This document shows positions 33,782-42,044 of a stretch of 64,000 nucleotides of DNA, piece by piece. The translations under genes were made by a program, and so were the position numbers. The notes under the pieces were generated by a model that was not told where the DNA came from, did not search any database, and worked only from the letters and a program-made list of their open reading frames with translations. Every line of letters starts with the position of its first letter. Position 1 is the first letter of the stretch. Location of the stretch: contig JACPDN010000007.1 in assembly GCA_016183985.1 (NCBI GenBank), positions 62,001-126,000 of the forward strand. Reading direction: 5' to 3'. The stretch comes from Pseudomonadota bacterium (GTDB taxonomy: Bacteria; Pseudomonadota; Alphaproteobacteria; Dongiales; Dongiaceae).

Positions 33782-34564
33782 ATGACGTCGGTTGCGCGCA
33801 TTTCCAGCAAAATCGGGCCGACAAAAGCCCGGCTCGATAACTCGCATTACGAGGAGCGCTGCCAATTGGCCGCGGCCTTCCGTTGGACGGCCGAACTCAA
33901 TATGCACGAGGGTGTCGCCAACCATTTCAGCCTGGCGGTCTCGGATGACGGCAGCCAGTTCCTGGTCAATCCCTGCGGCAAGCATTTTTCACGCATCAAG
34001 GCGAGCGACCTGCTGCTGCTCGATGCCAACGACCCCACCACGATGGACCAGCCGAATGCGCCTGACCCCACTGCCTGGGCGATCCATGGCGCCATTCACC
34101 GCAACGCGCCGCATGCGCGCTGCGTTCTCCATGTCCATTCGAAATATGCGCTCGCCCTGGCCTGCCTCAAGGATCCGAGCATGCCACCGATCGATCAGAA
34201 CACGATGCGTTTCTACAACCGCATCTCGTTCGACATGGGCTTTGACGGCATGGGTCTCGGCGATGAGGCCGAGCGCTTGTCGGCCTGCCTCGGCAAGAAC
34301 AAGGTCATGGTGATGGGCAATCACGGCGTGCTGACCGCCGCCGGCACTGTTTCCGAGGCTTTCGACACACTCTATTACTTCGAGCGCGCAGCCGAGACTT
34401 TGCTCACTGCCTATTCGACCGGCCGCGAACTCAATATTGCGACGGCGGAAGTGGCCGAAAAGACGGCGCGTCAGTGGGAGGAATATCCCTCCAACATGAT
34501 GGATGCCCATCTCGACGAGATCCGCGCCATCCTGGATGTCAAGCAACCGGATTACGCCGAGTAA
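33782..34564 (+). CDS. Class II aldolase/adducin family protein
   Basis: A 260-residue protein with the zinc-site pattern of the family: HARCVLHVHSKYALAL near residue 113 (His-x-His) and MGNHGVLTAAG near 180 (third His). NHFSLAV near 47 fits the N-terminal substrate region. Family members are fuculose- or ribulose-phosphate aldolases, epimerases or decarboxylating enzymes; this branch is usually uncharacterised. The start at 33782 has GGAG six bases upstream; ATG at 33779 is too close to it. Confidence 0.9.
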   Translation: MTSVARISSKIGPTKARLDNSHYEERCQLAAAFRWTAELNMHEGVANHFSLAVSDDGSQFLVNPCGKHFSRIKASDLLLLDANDPTTMDQPNAPDPTAWAIHGAIHRNAPHARCVLHVHSKYALALACLKDPSMPPIDQNTMRFYNRISFDMGFDGMGLGDEAERLSACLGKNKVMVMGNHGVLTAAGTVSEAFDTLYYFERAAETLLTAYSTGRELNIATAEVAEKTARQWEEYPSNMMDAHLDEIRAILDVKQPDYAE

Positions 34565-34589
34565 GACGTCAGAGCGCTTTGCGTTGGAG

Positions 34590-34620
34590 ATGCCCGGGCC
34601 TGGTCCCGGGCATTTTCTTT
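34590..34620 (+). terminator. Intrinsic terminator after the aldolase gene
   Basis: ATGCCCGGG (34590-34598), loop CCTGGT, CCCGGGCAT (34605-34613), then TTTTCTTT. Perfect 9-base stem with U-tract. It lies between convergent genes. Confidence 0.92.
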
Positions 34621-34629
34621 TGCCGCTCG

Positions 34630-34998
34630 TTAGGCTGCGGGCGTGTGGCAAACTACTTCGATATTGTGCCCATCCGGACCAATGATGAAGGCCGCATAGT
34701 AGTTCGCGTGGTAGCGCGGGCGGAGGCCAGGCGCACCATGGTCTTTGCCGCCCGCATCAAGCGCTGCACGGTGGAAAGCGTCGACCTGCCCGCGATTCCC
34801 AGCCACGAACGCTAAATGAAGATGCGCCGGCTTTTCCTCAGTTTGGAACAGGCACAAGGAGGATTTTCCATCGGCGCTAAGCTCGATGCCCAGCGGCCCT
34901 TCCAGGACAATTTCTATGCCGAGCGGTGCGAGCGCCTTGAGGAAGAAGGCCTTGCTCGCGTCATAGTCGCTTACGCCGAAGACGACGTGATCAAACAT
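34630..34998 (-). CDS. VOC/glyoxalase family protein
   Basis: A 122-residue single-domain VOC protein beginning MFDHVVFGVSDYDASKAFF and ending with the family segment YYAAFIIGPDGHNIEVVCH, whose Glu is a usual metal ligand. HLHLAFVAG supplies a central His. Such proteins range from glyoxalases to bleomycin-binding and dioxygenase-like proteins. It lies 30 bases downstream of the acyl-CoA ligase gene. No specific function can be given. Confidence 0.88.
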   Translation of the reverse strand: MFDHVVFGVSDYDASKAFFLKALAPLGIEIVLEGPLGIELSADGKSSLCLFQTEEKPAHLHLAFVAGNRGQVDAFHRAALDAGGKDHGAPGLRPRYHANYYAAFIIGPDGHNIEVVCHTPAA

Positions 34999-35028
34999 AA
35001 TCGGCTCCGAAGTGTGAGGCGAACGGGA

Positions 35029-36657
35029 TCAGAGCGCCCTTGCCTGCTCCCGCAGGATGAATTTTTGGATTTTACCCGTGGAGGTTTTCGGCAGCTCTCC
35101 GAAAATCACCTTCTTTGGCGTCTTGAAGCCGGCCAAGGCTTCGCGACAGAAGGCGATAAGCTCGGCCTCGGTCACAGTGACGTTCGGCTTCAGCTCCACG
35201 AAAGCGCATGGCACTTCGCCCCATTTCGGATCTGGCTTCGCCACCACGGCGGCATTGGCAACAGCGGCATGCTTGTAGAGCCGGCTTTCGATCTCGATCG
35301 AGGAAACGTTCTCGCCACCTGAGATGATGACATCCTTCAGCCGGTCTTTCACCTCGACATAGCCGTTGGGATGCCGCACGGCGATGTCGCCGGAATGGAA
35401 ATAGCCCTGCTTGAAGGCCTTTTCGGTCGCATCAGGGTCTTTGTGATACCCTTTCATGACCGTATTGCCGCGGATCACAATCTCACCCATCGCGACGCCA
35501 TCAGCCGGCGGCACGGCACCGGTCTCGGGATCGCGCAGTTCCATCGCCTCGGTAATCGGAAAGCGCACGCCCTGGCGCGCCTTCATCTCCGCCTGCTCGG
35601 CGAAGGGTAGATCATCCCATTCGGGCTGCCAGGCACAATGCACCACATGGCCATAGGTTTCGGTGAGGCCATAGACCTGCATCACATCGAAGCCGAGCTC
35701 GGCCATCTTGGCAAGCACGGCAGAGGGCGGCGGGGCGCCAGCGGTCATGACCTGGACCTTGTGCGGCAATGGTCGCCGCTCTTCCGCCGGCGCATTGACC
35801 AGCATGCCGAGGACCACGGGCGCGCCACCGAGATGCGTAATGCCATGGGTCGCAATCAGATCGAAGATCGCCTTGGCACCGACATAGCGGCACATGACCG
35901 CCGTACCGCCAACGATCGCCAGCGTCCAGGCATGGCCCCAGCCATTACAATGGAATAGCGGCACGGTATAGAGGTAGCTGGGATGCGCCGGCACGTTCCA
36001 ACCGGCGACGGTGCCCAGGCTCATCAGATAGGCGCCGCGATGATGATAAAGCACGCCCTTGGGCCGCCCACTGGTGCCGGAGGTGTAATTCAAAGAGAGG
36101 CTCTGCCACTCATCGTCCGGTAGCCGCCAGGGATAATCCGGGTCACCACTGGCGAGGAATTCGTCATAGGTGCGTGGGCCTAGTCGGTCCTCCGGCTTGC
36201 CGCCGCTGCGCGCCTGCGGGTCGACGATATCGATGACAAGCGGCTTTTCCCCGCTCATGCGCTTCAAGGCCTCCCGCATCGCGGGGGCGAATTCGGTATC
36301 GGCAATCAGCACCTTGGCGCCGCCATGATCCAGGATATAGGCGATGGTATCCGGATCGAGACGGGTGTTGATCGTGTTGAGGATACCGCCCGACAGCGGC
36401 ACACCGAAATGGGCCTCAAAAATTTCCGGCGTGTTCGCAGCCATCACCGCGACGACAACATTGCGGGTGACACCATGGGCCGCCAGTGCCGAGGCAAGGC
36501 GTCTGGCGCGCTCGCGCACGTCGCTCCAGGTGTAGCGACGGTCGCCATAGATGACGGCCGCCCGATACGGATAGAGATCTGCCGCCCGCGCCAGATGTGA
36601 CAGGGGTGAAAGCGGCACGAAATTGGCGGCGTTTGGGGCGAGAAAGGCTTCGTCCAT
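35029..36657 (-). CDS. AMP-binding acyl-CoA ligase (fatty acyl/DmdB-like)
   Basis: A 542-residue ANL-superfamily ligase: YTSGTSGRPKGVLYHHRGAY (P-loop) near 185, VYGLTETYG near 330, YFHSGDIAV near 425, KDRLKDVIISGGENVSS and the catalytic Lys in TSTGKIQKF near the C-terminus. The length and the GVLYHHRGAY motif fit the medium-chain/DmdB (methylmercaptopropionate-CoA ligase) type. The start at 36657 is taken because the longer frame would overlap DUF1326. A dddP-like gene lies 1.4 kb away, but the two are in separate units. Confidence 0.9.
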   Translation of the reverse strand: MDEAFLAPNAANFVPLSPLSHLARAADLYPYRAAVIYGDRRYTWSDVRERARRLASALAAHGVTRNVVVAVMAANTPEIFEAHFGVPLSGGILNTINTRLDPDTIAYILDHGGAKVLIADTEFAPAMREALKRMSGEKPLVIDIVDPQARSGGKPEDRLGPRTYDEFLASGDPDYPWRLPDDEWQSLSLNYTSGTSGRPKGVLYHHRGAYLMSLGTVAGWNVPAHPSYLYTVPLFHCNGWGHAWTLAIVGGTAVMCRYVGAKAIFDLIATHGITHLGGAPVVLGMLVNAPAEERRPLPHKVQVMTAGAPPPSAVLAKMAELGFDVMQVYGLTETYGHVVHCAWQPEWDDLPFAEQAEMKARQGVRFPITEAMELRDPETGAVPPADGVAMGEIVIRGNTVMKGYHKDPDATEKAFKQGYFHSGDIAVRHPNGYVEVKDRLKDVIISGGENVSSIEIESRLYKHAAVANAAVVAKPDPKWGEVPCAFVELKPNVTVTEAELIAFCREALAGFKTPKKVIFGELPKTSTGKIQKFILREQARAL

Positions 36658-36683
36658 GTGGCTGCTCTTCAGGAGCTGTCTCG

Positions 36684-37289
36684 TCAGGGGCCGCGCCAGT
36701 TGATCTCGCAGATTTCGGCGCTGCGCCCGTCGAAATCCCAAACGCGGCCGAAGGCGCGCACCCGCCCCTGATTGGCTTTCGCCACGATGATATCGGGCGC
36801 GATCCAATAGCCGCTGTTCTTCACAACAACGCCGCCTTCCTGTTTGCCCTCGACCGGCTCGACCTCACCGATGATCTTCTTCGGCACCACCAGGCGGCGC
36901 TTTTCGCCGTCGCGCTCGAAGCTCACCGGAGCCTTCTCGGCACCGAGAAAATTGCCGACCAGAACCGAAAAGAGCCCGGTCGTGCCCCGTGCCTTGCCGC
37001 TGAAAATGTTGCAGAGCTTCTCGAAGGCGTCATCCGACGCCCGCTCGTCGATGAAAGCGGCAGCCGTCCAATTGCCGCGCGCCATCTGGCCAGGAATATC
37101 GAGCAGCAAGGCGACATTGAGGCCAGAGAGATTGGTATCGCCGCTGTAGCCGGTATCGATGCGGATGCCGGCCCAACCCTGGCAATTGCCCTCGGTCGGC
37201 GGGTGCTTGCCCAGTGAGATCACACAAGGGCAAAAGACGGTACAGGAACAATTGAGAATCAGCTCGCCACGCAGGGCCCATTTTCCCAT
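36684..37289 (-). CDS. DUF1326 domain protein
   Basis: A 201-residue protein starting MGKWALRGELILNCSCTVFC. A Cys-rich N-terminus (NCSCTVFCPC, Cys 15, 17, 21 and 23) and the GGVVVKNSGYW-type core are characteristic of DUF1326. It directly follows a DUF2182 gene, the usual partner. The Cys cluster suggests metal or redox binding, but the function is unknown. Confidence 0.88.
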   Translation of the reverse strand: MGKWALRGELILNCSCTVFCPCVISLGKHPPTEGNCQGWAGIRIDTGYSGDTNLSGLNVALLLDIPGQMARGNWTAAAFIDERASDDAFEKLCNIFSGKARGTTGLFSVLVGNFLGAEKAPVSFERDGEKRRLVVPKKIIGEVEPVEGKQEGGVVVKNSGYWIAPDIIVAKANQGRVRAFGRVWDFDGRSAEICEINWRGP

Positions 37290-37320
37290 TTTTTTCACTC
37301 CCAGAATCCCACCCCGCCGA

Positions 37321-38085
37321 TCAGGCGGCGAAGACAATCAAACCTAATCGATAAAAGGCACCGGCGATGAGGATCAGCCCCAAGGGTGCGGTCACGAAGC
37401 GGCCGGTGCCAGCGAGTTTTTCTAAGATCATTAGCCCCATGCCAAGCGCCATCCAGGCGAGGTTCATGATGCCGCCAACGAGCGCCAGCGACATCAAAGC
37501 CCAGCAGCAGCCCAGGCAGTCGCGCCCGTGGCGCAAGCCCATGGCGATCGCGCCATCGACGCCATGGCGCCAATGCGCCATGAAGAAGGTCATGGGATGC
37601 CGGCAGCGCGTAAGGCACGCCTGCTTCAACCGGCTGAACTGATAGAAGCCAGCCGCCGACAGCAGGCCGATGACGAACCAGGGCTCGAACGACACGGGCA
37701 TTTGCCGCGCAAGTACCAGCTGCAGCGAGCCTATTGCCAGCGCAAAGCCCAGCCAGACAACAACATAGCCGAGGAGGAATGCCGAGAAACGCAAGGCCGG
37801 CTGTGCGCCGTGCTGCACGAGTATATAGAGCCGGGCAAGCGTCGGCAGCGAGGTTGGCAGCATCATGCCGAGCGACATCAGAGACCACATCGTAGCCAAT
37901 TGCAGCCAGGCATTCTCGGAAGCCGGCGCCAGGCACCGGGCCAACAACCCAGAGATATCCACCCCACCCGCCCCGGCGAGCGCCAGCCATGCCGCAACAA
38001 TCACGGCATAGAACAGGCTCCAACCGACGAGCGGCCAGCCATCAACCAGCCACGTGCGGCGCGGCACCGATGATTCAAGCTCCAT
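37321..38085 (-). CDS. DUF2182 membrane protein
   Basis: A 254-residue membrane protein with about six hydrophobic segments. It has the family's MWSLMSLGMMLPTSLPT segment near residue 65, then KQACLTRCRHPMTFF near 150 and HGRDCLGCCWALM near 180. These Cys, Met and His residues in or near helices are the likely metal ligands. It pairs with the DUF1326 gene downstream and lies just after the sensor kinase gene. The start at 38085 (MELESS) is chosen over 38151. Confidence 0.87.
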   Translation of the reverse strand: MELESSVPRRTWLVDGWPLVGWSLFYAVIVAAWLALAGAGGVDISGLLARCLAPASENAWLQLATMWSLMSLGMMLPTSLPTLARLYILVQHGAQPALRFSAFLLGYVVVWLGFALAIGSLQLVLARQMPVSFEPWFVIGLLSAAGFYQFSRLKQACLTRCRHPMTFFMAHWRHGVDGAIAMGLRHGRDCLGCCWALMSLALVGGIMNLAWMALGMGLMILEKLAGTGRFVTAPLGLILIAGAFYRLGLIVFAA

Positions 38086-38151
38086 AAACTGTAGCAAAGC
38101 ACGAAACCCGAGGCTCGCGAAACGAATTCCTGTGCCGCGGCGCAGCAGCAC

Positions 38152-39573
38152 CTAGGCCAGAATCCGGGGCAGGGTCATTTGCACGACGAGGCCGCCATTC
38201 GGCGCGTTGGCGAGTTCCACGTCGCCGCCATGTGCACGGAAGACATGACGAGCGATAGCTAGGCCCAATCCGCTACCGCTCATTTCATTGGACGAGCGTG
38301 CTGGATCCAGTCGGTAGAAAGGTTCAAAGACATGTTCAAGTTCACCGGCCGGAATGCCGGGACCGGCGTCACAGACCCGGATTTCCACGACCGTCGCCGT
38401 CTCCTGCAGGCTGATATCGGCAACGCCGCCATATTTGATGGCATTTTCGGTCACATTGGTGATCGCGCGCATCAGAGATAAGGGTGCCGCCTCGACCGCG
38501 AGATAGTCCGGCCCGTGATAGCTCGCCCGCCCACCAGCATCGATGGTTTCGTCGCAAACCGCCTGCAACAAAGAAGCGAGATCGAGTTTCACGCGCTTTT
38601 CGCCGGCGACATCGTCGCGCGCGAAGGTCAGGGTGGCCGCGATCATCCGGTCCATCAGGTCGAGATCGGCGACGATCTTGCCCTTCTCGGCTTCGGACGG
38701 GAGGTTTTCCGCCCGTAGGCGCAGGCGCGAAAGCGGCGTACGCAGATCATGCGATATGGCGGCCAGCATACGCGTGCGGTCTTCGACGAAGCGTTGCAAG
38801 CGCCTCTGCATCTCGTTGAATGCGCGCGTGACCGAGCGAACTTCCTGTGGCCCGGTCTCGGCCAGCGGCTGTCCTGCCATGTTGATCCCAAGCTGCTCGG
38901 CGGCCCCGGCAAGGCGTCGCAATGGACGCGAGATGCCATGCGCCGCCACAAACGAGATGAGGATGATCGTCGAAATGCCGATGAGCCAAGGTATCCAGCG
39001 ATGGAATGGCGGCGGCGGCAGCAATTCGCCAAGCGGCATTGTCGCGGTAAGCCATGTCCCGTCGGCCAGCCGCAGCCACAGGGTGACAGGCTCCTGCATC
39101 GGCGGCGGAAAACCGATCAAGGGCGGTCCCGGCATGAAGCCCGGCACCGGACCAGGCATCGGACCCGGCCCAGGCTCCTGCATTTCAGCCTCAACCAGCA
39201 CCTGGTCGACCAGGCCAGGCAGACGGCGCAGGAAGTGATCGCGTAGGCGATCGAGCGGCGGCGCGATGCGGATAACGGCCTGCGGGGCGAAGGATCGATG
39301 CACGGTGAGCTTCATGGCCGAAATACCCGCCAGAAAAGCCACGCGCTCGTCATAGGGCATCGTTGATGCTGCTTCTATCGGCCCACGCAATCGTTCGACC
39401 GGGGGATCGAGCCGGGATTGCGGCCACCAGCCATTCCGGTCGCCGAGGAAAATGAGATAGCCGACGATCTGGGTGAGCAGCATCGCCGCCACCATGATGA
39501 GGGCGATCCGTGTCGCGATCCGGTCCGGCCACAGTCGACGCGCCAGTTGGGCCACTTTGTGCGCCCGGGACAT
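38152..39573 (-). CDS. Two-component sensor histidine kinase
   Basis: A 473-residue inner-membrane kinase: TM1 at about 20-45, a periplasmic domain to about 185, TM2 near 190-210, a HAMP domain (SRPLRRLAGAAEQLG), the phospho-acceptor SHDLRTPLSRLR near 272, N-box NVTENAIKYG, G1 DAGPGIP and G2 GSGLGLAIARH. The periplasmic part has an unusual EPGPGPMPGPVPGFMPGPPL stretch. It begins 4 bases after the response regulator gene ends, so the pair is co-expressed. Ligand unknown. Confidence 0.93.
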   Translation of the reverse strand: MSRAHKVAQLARRLWPDRIATRIALIMVAAMLLTQIVGYLIFLGDRNGWWPQSRLDPPVERLRGPIEAASTMPYDERVAFLAGISAMKLTVHRSFAPQAVIRIAPPLDRLRDHFLRRLPGLVDQVLVEAEMQEPGPGPMPGPVPGFMPGPPLIGFPPPMQEPVTLWLRLADGTWLTATMPLGELLPPPPFHRWIPWLIGISTIILISFVAAHGISRPLRRLAGAAEQLGINMAGQPLAETGPQEVRSVTRAFNEMQRRLQRFVEDRTRMLAAISHDLRTPLSRLRLRAENLPSEAEKGKIVADLDLMDRMIAATLTFARDDVAGEKRVKLDLASLLQAVCDETIDAGGRASYHGPDYLAVEAAPLSLMRAITNVTENAIKYGGVADISLQETATVVEIRVCDAGPGIPAGELEHVFEPFYRLDPARSSNEMSGSGLGLAIARHVFRAHGGDVELANAPNGGLVVQMTLPRILA

Positions 39574-39577
39574 GGCC

Positions 39578-40336
39578 CTATTCCAGGGTTACATGAGGTG
39601 CAAACAGATAGCCGCCGCTGCGCACTGTCTTGATGAAGCGTGGTGCCCGCGGATTGCGCTCGATCTTGCGGCGGATGCGGCTAACCAGAATGTCGACGCT
39701 GCGGTCGCTGCCGTCACTGCCGCGGTTGCGCGTCAACTCCACAAGATGGTCGCGCGTCAGCACGGTCTGGGGATGCTCGGCGAAGGCCAGTAACAGATCG
39801 ATCTCACCCGATGTCAGGGTGATGAGCACATTCTCCGGCGAATGGACTTCGCGTTTGGCAGCGTCGACCCGCCATCCTTCGAATTGATAGATGCGTTTGA
39901 CGCCTTTGCGTGGCGCCAGGATGGGTGCCGCCTCGCCATTGCGGCGCGCGCGGCGCAGCACGGCCTTCGTACGCGCCACCAGCTCGGCGGATTCGAACGG
40001 CTTGGCGATGTAGTCGTCAGCGCCCATATCGAAGCCGGCGAGCTTATGTGGCCCGCGCCCCAAGGCACTCAGCATGATGATCGGCAGATCCGATTCCGCC
40101 CGAATCCGACGGCAAAGCGAAAGCCCGTCCTCGTCCGGCAGCATCAGGTCTAGAATCACCAAGTCAGGCGCCGCCGTTTCCAACATCTTCAGCATCGTCC
40201 CCCCATCGGGTGCCAGCGAAACGCGGAATCCGTGTTCGCCGAACAGGCGCCCCAAGAGCAGCCGGTGGTCGCGATCGTCATCGACGATGAGAAGATGCGG
40301 CAGATGGGAAGATTGGGGTGTCGGGTTTGCCGTCAT
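39578..40336 (-). CDS. OmpR-family response regulator
   Basis: A 252-residue regulator with a receiver domain: Asp pair in LLIVDDDRDH, phospho-acceptor Asp in VILDLMLPDEDG near 65, Thr/Ser position in MLSALG and Lys in IAKPFESAEL. The C-terminal winged helix at about 150-245 ends RFIKTVRSGGYLF, as in OmpR/PhoB. The start at 40336 (MTANPT) is chosen; ATG at 40345 is also possible. It is the partner of the kinase downstream. Confidence 0.93.
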   Translation of the reverse strand: MTANPTPQSSHLPHLLIVDDDRDHRLLLGRLFGEHGFRVSLAPDGGTMLKMLETAAPDLVILDLMLPDEDGLSLCRRIRAESDLPIIMLSALGRGPHKLAGFDMGADDYIAKPFESAELVARTKAVLRRARRNGEAAPILAPRKGVKRIYQFEGWRVDAAKREVHSPENVLITLTSGEIDLLLAFAEHPQTVLTRDHLVELTRNRGSDGSDRSVDILVSRIRRKIERNPRAPRFIKTVRSGGYLFAPHVTLE

Positions 40337-40474
40337 GGCGAGCATTCGATGGGAACCTATGAACATTGCCGAAAAAGTCGGCGCCGATCCTGACATGGCG
40401 AGCGTCGCCTGTCATGACGCGGATTGTCGCCAACCACGGAAAAATTGCCGCTTGAAAACAACGGCAGGAGCGTT

Positions 40475-40506
40475 GGGGTCCAGCCTACCGGTAAAGGCTG
40501 GACCCC
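40475..40506 (-). terminator. Hairpin downstream of the EF-hand gene
   Basis: Perfect 12-base stem GGGGTCCAGCCT / AGGCTGGACCCC with an 8-base loop, about 40 bases beyond the EF-hand stop. No clear U-tract. It also separates that gene from the two-component operon. Confidence 0.6.
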
Positions 40507-40546
40507 GGATCAGCGGCAAGATCTGCCGGCAATCTCTTGGGAGAAG

Positions 40547-41290
40547 TCAGGCCGTTGCCGTATAGCTCTGGCTGACCTGACCTTGCTGCAGCTTGAAGAA
40601 GCTCTCCAGGATGCTGGCAAGATCCTCCTTGTTGACGCTGCCGGACGCACTGCTTTCGGTGCTCTTTTGGAGCATCGCCAGCAAGGCATCGGCCTCGTCG
40701 TCATCATCCTCATCGGAAGCAGCCGATGGCGGCGGGCCACCGGGGCCGCCCGGACCGCCATTCGGCGGCGGACCATCCGGCTGGTGGCTCTTGAACCCCG
40801 TCTCCAGTTCATCCGAGGTGAGGGAACCGTCCCCGTCGGAATCGAACGACGCGAACATTTCCTTCAGCTGGGATTCGCTGGGGCCGCGACCATCTTGTGG
40901 GGCGCCGGCGATGAATTCGGCTTCATCGACGCCACCGTCACTGTTGCTGTCGAGTTTGGCGAACATGTCTTCAGACGATGGCGGCTGGGGGCGCGATGCC
41001 TCCTGCTGCTGGATCAGTGTGGCACGCATCGCGTCACTCAACTTCTGGAAACCTGTCTCCAGTTCGTCTTGGCTAAGCTTGCCGTCACTGTCGCTGTCGA
41101 AGTTTTCGAAAAGCTGCGTTGCCAGCTTTTCCTTGGTGCTGTCGGTCGAGCTGACCCCGGCACCCTTCAGGAACTCCGCCTTGTCGATACCGCCGTCTTT
41201 GTCGGTATCGATCTTGGCAAAGAGCTGTTGGCGCATTTGGCTCAGCGCGGCCGTACTTGACCCCGCTGCGCCATAGCTGGTTGAGATCAT
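40547..41290 (-). CDS. Four-EF-hand calcium-binding protein
   Basis: A 247-residue protein with four canonical EF loops: DTDKDGGIDKAE (near 28), DSDSDGKLSQDE (near 65), DSNSDGGVDEAE (near 114) and DSDGDGSLTSDE (near 149), in two pairs as in calmodulin-like proteins. No signal peptide is visible. A Pro/Gly linker (PDGPPPNGGPGGPGGPPP) leads to an acidic DEDDDDEAD patch and a helical tail. Bacterial relatives are calcium sensors or buffers and some are secreted by other routes. A hairpin follows; the gene is probably a single unit. Confidence 0.88.
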   Translation of the reverse strand: MISTSYGAAGSSTAALSQMRQQLFAKIDTDKDGGIDKAEFLKGAGVSSTDSTKEKLATQLFENFDSDSDGKLSQDELETGFQKLSDAMRATLIQQQEASRPQPPSSEDMFAKLDSNSDGGVDEAEFIAGAPQDGRGPSESQLKEMFASFDSDGDGSLTSDELETGFKSHQPDGPPPNGGPGGPGGPPPSAASDEDDDDEADALLAMLQKSTESSASGSVNKEDLASILESFFKLQQGQVSQSYTATA

Positions 41291-41698
41291 GGAGTGAATC
41301 CTCCTTTCGGGTTAGGGACGCCGACATGGGAGTGACGATGCGTCCATCGCCGCACCTTCCGGCATCCACCCGCACATTTCGCAGGAAACATGCCATCATT
41401 ATTTCAACGTGTTAGCAGGCATTTCCGGGCGCAAGAGAAACAAAAATACATCTGCAGCGCTAACGGATTGCATTCATTGGGATCGGCGCGCAGAGGACCA
41501 TGCGGAAGCGCCACGGGCGCATGCGATATATATGTCCCGATATGTCTGCCAATTGAAAAGACACACGTCGACAAACTTGTGGCAGGCCTTTCGTCGCGCG
41601 GCACGCGCCCGGTTTATGACGTTTTGTTTCCGGCGCCGCTTGGCGTTATGTTGCACAGTAACGCTTGGTCCAAATCGACATGCAGGAGCGATCCACGA
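41291..41698. other. 408-base gap without a supportable gene
   Basis: The stretch is poorer in GC than its surroundings and presumably holds the promoters of the EF-hand gene (minus) and the small ParB-like gene (plus). A frame open from 41390 into the ParB-like gene exists, but its first hundred residues look like random translation. No RNA gene, repeat or clear operator was recognised. Confidence 0.6.
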
Positions 41699-41944
41699 AT
41701 GAGGCCCGTCAAAGTCAAGATCGCCGACATCTATGTCCCCACTGCCCTGCGCGCGCCGATCGATGCGGCCAAGGTCGAAGCATTGGCGCTCAGCATCGCC
41801 GACCAGGGACAACAGGAGCCGATCCTGGTCCGCCCGGACAAGGACCGCTATGTGCTGGTAAGCGGCCTCCATCGCATGGAAGCTTGCCGAGCGCTAGGCG
41901 AGACCACGGTCATCGCAAACCTGGTCCAGGCCCGCAAACATTAG
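41699..41944 (+). CDS. Small ParB-N/sulfiredoxin-like domain protein
   Basis: An 81-residue protein with AGGAG upstream of the ATG. It matches only the N-terminal ParB fold: VKIADIYVPTALRAPID, then ALSIADQGQQEPILVRP and the phosphate/nucleotide-binding VSGLHRMEACRALGE. ParB-N domains of this size bind nucleotide or act as phosphotransferases; chromosome-partitioning ParB is much longer and has a DNA-binding domain that is missing here. Its neighbours give no clue. Confidence 0.82.
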   Translation: MRPVKVKIADIYVPTALRAPIDAAKVEALALSIADQGQQEPILVRPDKDRYVLVSGLHRMEACRALGETTVIANLVQARKH

Positions 41945-42044
41945 AGCCGTTTAGCTGCCGCTGATTTTCATGGCAGATCGGAGCACCGCCTTCCGTTGGG
42001 CAACGACGTCTGCCTTCGTCCAGCAAGCCTTCGCCAACCAGCTC

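Noticed and set aside
41390-41698. N-terminal extension of the ParB-like protein to 184 residues
   Set aside because: The added part has no recognisable domain, and the ATG at 41699 has a good ribosome site and begins exactly at the domain.
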